Assembly (NCBI RefSeq): GCF_032452875.1
Contig: NC_083875.1
Span: 77,460,178-77,524,177 of the forward strand
Direction of reading: 5' to 3'
DNA length: 64,000 nt
From: Bos javanicus
Taxonomy: Eukaryota > Chordata > Mammalia > Artiodactyla > Bovidae
In this document: positions 58,001 through 64,000 of the stretch, piece by piece
How the letters are laid out: every line of letters begins with the position of its first letter
Numbering within the stretch: position 1 is the first letter of the stretch
The notes under the pieces: model-generated
What the model was told of the DNA's origin: nothing
The model's input: the letters and a program-made list of their open reading frames with translations, nothing else
Databases searched by the model: none
Translations under genes and position numbers: made by a program

Positions 58001-61000
58001 TTAAAGATCTGTTAAGTGTATCAGAAAATGGCAACCCACTTTGGTATCCTTGCCTGGAGAATCCCCATGGACAGAGGAGCCTGGCAGTCGCAGAGTCAAA
58101 TACGACTTAGCGCACACACACCCAAACATATCAGAACCAAAGAAAGTGTATTTATAAAGTGTATTTATAATGGGGAGATTGAAATGGGGGGGTTACATAC
58201 TGGCATTTTAGGGTAATTTTTATCATTGTGGAAAGAACCTGACACCTGGGCCAGGAACATGATTCTGTGCTGAACTGCCCAGTGACAATTCCTCAGCCTC
58301 CTCCTCAAAACCACTGAGATTTCTCTGGACCTTAACATTGATGAACATGATGAACATGTTTCTGTACAAATAAACAATATCTGGAAAAGCCACTTTGGTT
58401 TGTTTTAATTTCAGGACAGAATTCCATGGCTCTGCAAATTGCATGACATTTTACGAAGGTAAGAGAACATCAGACCCCAGATAAGCCAGTGAGTAAAGGA
58501 AACCACTCTTGAAATCATAACTGACTAATGATAAAGGATACCAGAAATGAAATGCACCTCCATCTGGTGACTAACAATGACTTTTAATCAGCCACAGAGT
58601 GTTGGGTTCTAGAGTCAGCCTTCTAGACAACTTCATAATTACTGGCTGGGAATTTTACTCAGCAACTTGGCTTCCATAAACCTGTTTATTCTTCTGAAAA
58701 ATAGGGACATAGTTCCTACTCACAACAGTCCTTACAGATTGTCGTGAGGAATTAGTGAATAAGTGTGGGTAGCACTTAGAATGGTACCTAATATACATGA
58801 AGTGAAGTGAAGTCACTCAGTCGTGTCTGACTCTTTGCGACCCCATGGACTGTAGCCTACCACGCTCCTCGGTCCATGGGATTTTCCAGGCAAGAGTACT
58901 AGAGTGGGTTGCCATTTCCTTCTCCAGAGGATCTTCCCAACCCAGGGATAGAACCTGGGTCTCCCGCGTTGTAAGCAGATGCTTTACCATCTGAGCCACC
59001 AGGGAAGTCTACCTAATATATATAGTAAGTCCTAAATAAAATAATAATGTTGTTATAGCCATATCTTAGCCACCACTTGTATTGCCTCCTACTTCAAGTT
59101 CTGACAACCAGGAAGATCTGGGGTCATTTGCAAATCAACAGATAACTCGCTACCAGAACTGAAATCTCAAACTGTCCAGCTCTGTAGCATGCCTCTGAGC
59201 AAACGACCCTCTTCTCTCATCTGTGGGTCTGGCCTGTGGGAATCCTGGTTGGGACATGGAAGATAAAGGAGTGGCAGTGAATGAGTTCCAAATCTTGCTT
59301 TCTAAGATGAAGTCATGTTTTATAAATCTAAAACCATTTGAGCCATATGACATTATACTTATTAAAAATTCAGTTTACATTTTTTTAAAAACACCACACA
59401 GACGTGGCTGGCAGTCCTGTCTTTGTATGGGTTTAGGGTTTTAAGGTTTTTGGGTTTTAGGATTTGAGAACTCCTACCCAACTGGGTCTGTAACATAAAT
59501 AGACTCGTCAGATCAAAGATTCTGACCTGTGATGGAAGCCAAAGTGAAGAGTCTCAGGAGAGCAGAGATCAGACCTCCAGGCTCAGAACTAACAAGCTCT
59601 CACTCATGCCCTTGAGAAGAGCTGGGAGGCTCAAGTACATTGGTTTGTTGCTGATGACACACTCCATCCACTGGGTCTCCAGTCTACGATGGCCATAGAT
59701 CAAGGCAGGCCCCTTCAGAATTCTTAGTTCTCAGTTCTGAACTGAAATCTCTACTAAGTACCCAAGCCAGCATTGACCCTTGACAACTTTATTTAGTTCC
59801 TTCCTGGCTCCAAGAAGACAACGGTATACATCAGCTTAGTGGTAGGGGGGCTCATCCTCATGTATGGTCTTGGACCACACTGGTTTTCCCTTCAGTACAG
59901 TTCAGTCACTCAGTTGTGTCTGACTCCTTGTGACCCCATGAACTGCAGGACGCCAGGCTTCCCTGTCCAGCACCAATTCCCAGAGCCTACTCAAACTCCT
60001 GTCCATCACATTGGTGATGCCATCCAGCCATCTCATCCTCTGTCGTCCCCTTCTCCCACTGTCAATCTTCCCCAGCATCAGGGTCTTTTCCAATGAGTCA
60101 GTTCTTCACATCAGGTGGCCAAAGTATTGGGAGTTTCAGCTTCAGCATCAGTCCTTTCGATGAATATTCAGGACTGATTTCCTTTAGGATGGACTGGTTG
60201 GATCTTGCAGTCCAGGTGACTCTCAAGAGTCTTCTCCAACACCACGGTTCAAAAGCATCGGATCTTCCACGTTCAGCTTTCTTAATAGTCCAACTCTCAC
60301 ATCCATACATGACTACTGGAAAAACCATAGCTTTGACTAGACAGACCTTTGTTGGTAAAGTAATGTCTCTGCATTATAATATGCTGTTTAGGTTTTCCCT
60401 TATTGGTGCCTTGTCAATCTACCTCTATTTCTGGCTCAGGTTTTTCTCTTAGTTTTCAGCATCTCTGAAAACTACTCACTTTCTGCTCACCTTGAAAACA
60501 GAGGGACTGGTGCTCTCTTTTTTCCTGCTTTCTCCGCTCTGCATGGGTAACTTCCCCAGATTCTTCCAGCATACTGCAGAGTAGGAATGGAGAAAATCTG
60601 AGGAGAGCCTGAGCCATGCTGTGTGGGGGACACAGGTGCCTGCCAGCAGCCACCCATGTCCACAGGTGCTGGCTCAGTCACATCCTATAGCCAAGGGGCA
60701 GAGCTGATACTTACTCAGCACTTCCTGTGTGCTGGGCACCATGATAAACTTCCATACCACAGTTCTGTGGGCAGGTACTCTTGAGTAGCCACATTTAAGA
60801 GATGATGAACTGATGGTCCTAAAGTAAATCAGTCCTGAATATTCATTGGAAGGACTGATGCTGAAGTTGAAACTCCAGTACTTTGGCCACCTGATGCGAA
60901 GAGCTAACTCACTGGAAAAGACCCTGATGCTGGGAAAGACTGAAGGCAGGAGGAGAAGGGGACGACAGAGGATGAGATGGCTGGATGGCATCACTGACTC

Positions 61001-61686
61001 AATGGACATGAGTTTGAGTAAACTCCAGGAGTTGGTGATAGACAGGAAGGCCTGGCGTGCTGCAGTCCATAGGGTCACAAAGAGTTGGACACAACTGAGT
61101 GAGTGAACTGAACTGAACTGATGCTCAGAGAGGTAAACACATCACCCAAGAGGGCTCACTAGTGGAAGATCTTTACCTCAGAACCAAGACTGCCTGATAC
61201 TTGGCCACCATTTGTAACACCTTCCACTGTCAGAGAAGTGGGACTAAAGTCCTCAGCCTAGGCTTGACACCAATTATTTTAAATGTCTTCACTCTTTGGG
61301 ATCTCCCCAGGTTTGTTTTTTTTTTTTTTTTTTTTAATAGAGATGTAGCCTCTGGACAGCATGTAGTTCTAGCCTGTTCAGCTCTGAAGAAGGTATACAG
61401 AGACATCTTAATACAAGGAAAAGATGATGCACCTCTGAAGTGTGATGACTCGGGGAAGGAAGAAAAGCCAGTTGAGGTGAAGCTCCTTGTGGTCCATCTG
61501 ACTGGGTCATTTGACATCATCTCTGGACGCTTACTCAGAAGAAAAGATCATTTTATGCCCCCTGAGTTACTGCAGTCCCAATTCGATACTCTGGAGACCC
61601 CATCAGCTCCAGAAAGCTTTATCCAAATCAATGTGGACAAAAATCTTTCAGAGATAATTGCTACAATTATGGAAACTCTAAAATGA
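45997..61686 (+). CDS. IDNK: IDNK, gluconokinase (five coding exons, 185 aa)
   Basis: The enzyme phosphorylates D-gluconate with ATP to 6-phosphogluconate, feeding the pentose phosphate pathway in the cytosol. The coding exons are 45997-46046, 48681-48711, 49093-49179, 58415-58458 and 61341-61686. They sum to 558 nt including the TGA. Visible features are the Walker A loop GVSGSGKS at residues 11-18, DADDYHPEEN at 34-43 (substrate side), DRIPWL at 57-62, ACSALKKVYRD at 82-92, and the arginine-rich GRLLRRKDHFMPPELLQSQ at 133-151 (lid region of the GntK family). The length is close to the human protein (187 aa by memory). The ATG has G at -3 and +4. The frame is open for 139 codons upstream of the ATG, but only because of GC-rich composition. 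No stop or frameshift is seen, so it should be active. Confidence 0.96.
46160..46200 (-). repeat. Small MIR fragment in IDNK intron 1
   Basis: 'gatgaggaaactgaggcccagag' is the reversed MIR 3' signature. Confidence 0.5.
46201..47890. other. IDNK intron 1, mostly unassigned
   Basis: The intron runs from 46047 to 48680. GC content falls away after about 46330. No second gene or conserved-looking frame seen. Confidence 0.5.
47895..48010 (-). repeat. MIR SINE
   Basis: 'ttttgcaggtgagaaaactgaggtttagaggacaagg ... tttagtggcagaatgg ... gggacccaggccctcttcactgacc' is a reversed MIR. Confidence 0.7.
48255..48366 (-). mobile_element. BovB LINE 3' terminal fragment
   Basis: 'cagtcactaagtcatgtccaactccttgcgacc' then 'catgtccattcagtccttgatgctatccaaccatctcatcctg', with an internal deletion relative to other copies. 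Confidence 0.75.
48681..48711 (+). CDS. IDNK: IDNK coding exon 2, 31-nt microexon
   Basis: The acceptor is TCCTCTCCACAG/A and the donor is CTGAG/GTAACC. It completes Lys17 and encodes STVGALLASE (18-27), which includes the Walker A Ser and Thr. Skipping it would destroy the P-loop and shift the frame. Confidence 0.95.
49093..49179 (+). CDS. IDNK: IDNK coding exon 3
   Basis: 87 nt in phase 0 at both ends, encoding residues 28-56 (LGWKFYDADDYHPEEN then RMKMQKGIPLNDE). The acceptor is TTCTTAAAG and the donor is GACGAG/GTAAGG. Intron 2 before it is only 381 bp. Skipping this exon would keep the frame but remove the DADDYHP segment. Confidence 0.96.
49500..50145 (+). repeat. L2 LINE 3' region in IDNK intron 3
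   Basis: 'gttacctgctcatgcatctcg', 'cccctgacttctagataaaacctcc'-like text and the 3' end 'aaaaggacaggcactgtggccatttctgttaacc ... ccagagcctgacatacagtg' fit L2. It is old and diverged, so the left edge is uncertain. Confidence 0.55.
50146..50670. other. IDNK intron 3, unassigned
   Basis: No gene or named repeat recognised. Confidence 0.4.
50680..50875 (+). repeat. MIR SINE
   Basis: 'ccaccactgagcttgtgtgacttttggcaaatggcttggtctctctttgcctcattttcctcctgtgaag' is a clear MIR core. Confidence 0.8.
50876..51455. other. IDNK intron 3, unassigned
   Basis: No gene or named repeat recognised. Confidence 0.4.
51457..51514 (+). mobile_element. Bov-tA SINE tail fragment
   Basis: 'ggggagtccatgaggtcaccgagagtcagacacaactgagtaacac', followed by a short CA stretch. 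Confidence 0.7.
51515..52640. other. IDNK intron 3, unassigned
   Basis: No gene recognised. Frames of 61-65 codons only. Confidence 0.4.
52650..53150 (+). repeat. L2 LINE 3' region
   Basis: 'aaggccaaactccttagcagctcactcagagtcttgactatctaatcctgac' through 'gtgacccccttgaggacaggaac ... cccagtgctctgtatggcgctttgcacatattaaatattcattat' is the usual end of L2 ORF2 and 3' UTR. Confidence 0.75.
53300..53420 (-). repeat. MIR SINE
   Basis: 'cattttgcagatgaacaaagggaggcacagagaagtaacttgagc' is the reversed MIR. Confidence 0.7.
53421..54520. other. IDNK intron 3, unassigned
   Basis: No gene recognised. A T run lies at about 54062-54073. Confidence 0.4.
54525..54645 (+). mobile_element. Bov-tA SINE, 3' half
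   Basis: 'ggagaagggcatggcaaacccctccagtattcctgcctgg ... acacgactgagcgacc'. Confidence 0.85.
54646..56055. other. IDNK intron 3, unassigned
   Basis: Frames of at most about 80 codons outside the SINE. No gene recognised. Confidence 0.4.
56058..56138 (+). mobile_element. BOV-A2 SINE, 3' fragment
   Basis: 'acgggggagcctggtgggctgccgtctgtggggtcgc ... gaagtgacttagcagcagcagcagc'. Confidence 0.88.
56139..57380. other. IDNK intron 3, mostly unassigned
   Basis: Around 57040-57175, 'aagggcactaatcccatcatgaggacctcatcctcatgacc ... aaaacattcagtccataa' is an ancient repeat of a family I cannot name. Nothing else recognised. Confidence 0.4.
57383..57560 (+). mobile_element. CHR-type SINE
   Basis: 'ggggacttgcctggtggtccagtggataagacttgatgctcccaatgcaggg ... 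caaagcagccgaaaaaaaagt'. Confidence 0.8.
58021..58125 (+). mobile_element. Bov-tA SINE, 3' half, upstream of exon 4
   Basis: 'cagaaaatggcaacccactttggtatccttgcctgg ... gagtcaaatacgacttagc', with an internal deletion. It ends about 290 bp before exon 4. Confidence 0.78.
58415..58458 (+). CDS. IDNK: IDNK coding exon 4, 44 nt
   Basis: The acceptor is TTTTAATTTCAG and the donor is CGAAG/GTAAGA. It encodes DRIPWLCKLHDILR (57-70) and two bases of Arg71. It sits between a + strand Bov-tA fragment and a minus-strand full Bov-tA. Confidence 0.95.
58600..58795 (+). repeat. MIR SINE
   Basis: 'ttctagagtcagccttctagac ... tactggctgggaattttactcagcaacttggcttccataaacctg ... gtagcacttagaatggtacc'. A Bov-tA landed in its right end. 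Confidence 0.65.
58796..59009 (-). mobile_element. Bov-tA SINE with 11-bp target duplication, downstream of exon 4
   Basis: TACCTAATATA at 58785-58795 is repeated at 59010-59020. Full-length element, reversed, with the head 'tgagccaccagggaagtc' on the right. Confidence 0.95.
59021..59880. other. IDNK intron 4, unassigned
   Basis: No gene or named repeat recognised. Confidence 0.4.
59893..60390 (-). mobile_element. BovB LINE 3' fragment with 11-bp target duplication
   Basis: GGTTTTCCCTT at 59882-59892 recurs at 60391-60401. The minus-strand frames 59902-60093 and 60098-60328 carry BovB C-terminal segments (RMRWLDGITNVMDRSLSRL and VVMYGCESWTIKKAERG). Confidence 0.95.
60402..60806. other. IDNK intron 4, unassigned
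   Basis: No gene recognised. Around 60697-60790, 'tgatacttactcagcacttcctgtgtgctgggcacc' is phrasing common in ancient repeats. Confidence 0.4.
60816..61114 (+). mobile_element. BovB LINE 3' fragment, opposite to the previous one
   Basis: It begins 'gtcctaaagtaaatcagtcctg' and ends with the TGAAC-type tail. GAACTGATG occurs at 60807-60815 and 61115-61123. The right copy could also be part of the tail repeat, so the target duplication is only probable. Confidence 0.88.
61341..61686 (+). CDS. IDNK: IDNK terminal coding exon 5
   Basis: It completes Arg71 and encodes residues 72-185, ending METLK and TGA. The acceptor AATAG follows a T run of about 20 (from about 61315). It carries ACSALK, the low-complexity acidic/lysine loop at 97-118, and the helical C-terminus. 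Confidence 0.96.
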
Positions 61687-62165
61687 AATGAGAATCATTT
61701 GTATCAATGGTCCAGACCCATCAGGTGTAACTCTTGTCTCCCATCCCAAACCATGTTCTCTCCAGATTCTTCTTAAGGTGAATAAACCACAGTGTGTTGA
61801 GATATTGTTCAGGTGGATTTTGGGTAATCTGGGAGACTTATCATCATGCTGTAGCACATTCAGAGAAATGGAGTGGAAACTTTGAAAGTGAAGCTTCACT
61901 GAAGTTTAAATTCATATAACCCAATCAAATGATCAGAGGAAATTCTATAATCAAAGCTGTAAACCCTGACCTTATTTAGAACATTCTTGATCATGCTTTT
62001 ACTTGGACAAATAAATGAAACTTGGCTATCCTTGGCACCCTCTGGAGACTGGTCTCAGGAGTAGAGAAGCATACAGAATTGACCACTCACCACACACCTG
62101 TGGTTCCGTTACACCACACACCTCTTCATCCTCTCTTTGGGCCATTTCAAAGTAAATAAAAAGCA
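61687..62165 (+). terminator. IDNK: IDNK 3' UTR with candidate polyadenylation signals
   Basis: AATAAA hexamers occur at 61781-61786, 62010-62015 and 62155-62160. Which one is used cannot be decided from sequence. An A run follows the third at about 62181-62190. Confidence 0.7.
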
Positions 62166-63132
62166 CATACAGTTCATGGATTAAAAAAAAAATTGCAAAG
62201 GTGGAATTTGAGTGAATGAAGTGCAGGACTGTCTGCCCCCAGTCCCTACTCCACTTTACAGACTCTTGTGAGACCAGGCTAGTATTAACCTGCCCCCTTC
62301 CTGCTATAAAAGCTGTGGCTGGTGGACACTAGGCAGGTGAGGGAGGAACACCAGAGCTGCTGTGGCCAAAACCTGACAGGAAAACGTTCCAGCAGGCGGC
62401 GTTATGCCAGTGGCAGCCAGGTCAGGCGAGGCGATGGGGGGCTTAGAGGTGCTCATGTGTTGCTGGCATGCAGCTTACCAGGCGCCAGTGGGGAAAGTTG
62501 GAATGTGGCCAGCCTGGGCTGGGTTTGAGCACTTCCCTGACAGGGCTCCAGGAAGAAGCATCCTTATCCCTCTATCTAATCAGGGCCACAAGAACCAGCT
62601 GCTTTTCAGGCCTTGGTTGATTCTGGCCAGAAAGTAAGTTTTGGAACCAATTCCGTTTTCTTTCACAAGAATATGCAATTTTTTGTCTCAGGAACCACAA
62701 ACAAAATATATGCGTATGGTGCCAGTGGAATGAAAGGGCCCTTCTTGGACGAATCTTGCCTAAGAAAATGTAGAGCCATGGATTTTCCTGACAGACTATT
62801 TGGGGCACCTCTTGCCTGGCTTCAGTTTACATCAGCATTCATACTCAGGGTCTAGGCCCTTAAACTGTTCAGTCAATATGCTCTGGCTGGACGAGAGTCA
62901 CCCCCAGCTGGAGAGAAAGGACTCGGTCAGTTCAGTGTACTCAGTGAGTACTGTGAGGAGCACTCTGGAGGGCTTGAGCACCTGCAACACAAAGCCCTGG
63001 CTCTCAGGGAGCCCAGGTTGGGGTGCACAGATAGGGCATCTCATATCCTCTAGTACCAGCTAGAGTTCTCAGTTAAGGCAGTTCTTCACAAGAAAGAACT
63101 GATTTTCAAATATCCTCCTGGATCTTCTTGCG
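62166..63132. other. Sequence downstream of IDNK, unassigned
   Basis: A TATA-like CTATAAAAG lies at about 62304-62312, but no coding frame with recognisable content follows. Several 60-87 codon frames are unremarkable. Confidence 0.4.
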
Positions 63133-63136
63133 CACA

Positions 63137-63340
63137 TGCTAAGTCACTTCAGTCGTGTCCAACTCTGTAACCCGCCAGGCTCCTCTGTCCATGGGATTCT
63201 CCAGGCAAGAATACTGGAGTGCATTGCTATGCCCTCCTCCAGGAAATCGTCTCAACCCAGGGATTGAACCCATGTCTCTTTCGTCTCCTGCATTGGCAGG
63301 CAGATTCTTTACCGCTAGCACCACCTGGGGAGGCCAAACC
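63137..63340 (-). mobile_element. Bov-tA SINE
   Basis: 'atgctaagtcacttcagtcgtgtccaactctgtaacccgcc ... gcagattctttaccgctagcaccacctgggg'. Part of the usual 'gaccccatggac' stretch is deleted. Confidence 0.88.
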
Positions 63341-64000
63341 TTCACAGAGATCAAATGAAAAAGGCTAAGGCTGTTTAAAGAAGCACTGAACCTAACTCTG
63401 CTTTATACATAAGTAAGAGCAGTTTTGTTCTTTGCAGTTTTAATACACACTGAAATTTCCAAGAATGCAATAAAGGGACATTTGTATCCTATTTTATTTT
63501 TAACCTTACTAAGAATGATTTATCTTTTCAGAAAATGAGTGAATTTCTGTCAGACACAACAACCTACATCCAGCTGCCTTTTTAATTCTTCATTCTCAGT
63601 GATCTGATGGGCAAAGCATCAAACTAACTCTATTGTGTTCATCTAGTGTAGCCATGTCCAAGCATCATATTACTGAATCCCATCAGTTTACTACATATTA
63701 CTTTCCTTTTTTCCCCTCCTTTTCAGAGGAGTTAATTTCACTTCAAGATGGTAAAGGGGGCATTAGAAAATAGTTTTGTTTTTCTAAAAATGGAGTCTGG
63801 TAGGGCTGAGAATCAGGGCTCCAATCTTGCCAAGAATGGTCACAAGGAGGCTGTGGTGTGAACCAGTACTGCCCTCTGGTGGCCCTCAGGAACATAGCAA
63901 GCTCAAACAACTCGCCCACCCCTGAGCTGCTCCCCACCTGGCCCTGACCACACCCCTGCCCAGCCACTAAGACCTGGGAAGAAGGGACAGGCAAAAAACG
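63341..64000. other. Unassigned intergenic sequence
   Basis: No gene seen. From memory, UBQLN1 should lie further downstream on the minus strand, but no exon of it is recognised here. Confidence 0.4.

Noticed and set aside
62304..62312. CTATAAAAG as a promoter for a gene downstream of IDNK
   Set aside because: No recognisable coding frame or initiator follows, and a single TATA-like match is expected by chance in 64 kb.

Overview
This is mammalian nuclear DNA, almost certainly from a bovid ruminant. The evidence is BovB (RTE-type) LINE copies in both orientations, tRNA-derived Bov-tA and BOV-A2 SINEs with their usual (AGC)n tails, older CHR-type artiodactyl SINEs, and L1, L2 and MIR remains shared across mammals. 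Nothing looks bacterial, viral-genomic, CRISPR-like or operonic. I cannot tell cattle, buffalo, sheep and goat apart by eye.

The one gene I can assemble is IDNK, a gluconokinase, on the + strand. Five coding exons lie at 45997-46046, 48681-48711, 49093-49179, 58415-58458 and 61341-61686. They join in frame with GT/AG junctions to give 185 residues with a Walker A loop, the DADDYHP segment and the ACSALK motif. The gene starts in a TATA-less CpG island (about 45540-46130) with GC boxes. It ends in a short 3' UTR with several AATAAA signals. Exons 2 and 4 are only 31 and 44 nt long, and intron 1 splits the codon of the Walker A lysine.

Positions 1 to about 45250 look intergenic. From memory, the human order is FRMD3, IDNK, UBQLN1, so this would be the FRMD3-side spacer. 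It holds layered transposon insertions, many with readable target-site duplications: SINEs and BovB inside old L1s, and a BOV-A2 at the end of a Bov-tA. It also holds a 76-bp mariner MITE, an LTR on the minus strand, a 3' fragment of an RPL17 processed pseudogene, an overlapping pair of tandem duplications near 12.3-12.8 kb, and two exon-like or coding-like stretches that I cannot name. The introns of IDNK carry L2, MIR, SINE and BovB copies, including opposed copies around exon 4 and just before exon 5.

I found no convincing new biological system. The best leads are the inverted repeats in IDNK introns, the small exon-like segment at 16451-16562 (minus), the coding-like block at 10183-10750 and the overlapping tandem duplication. 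Repeat family names come from recognising consensus sequences by eye, so boundaries without a stated target duplication are approximate.
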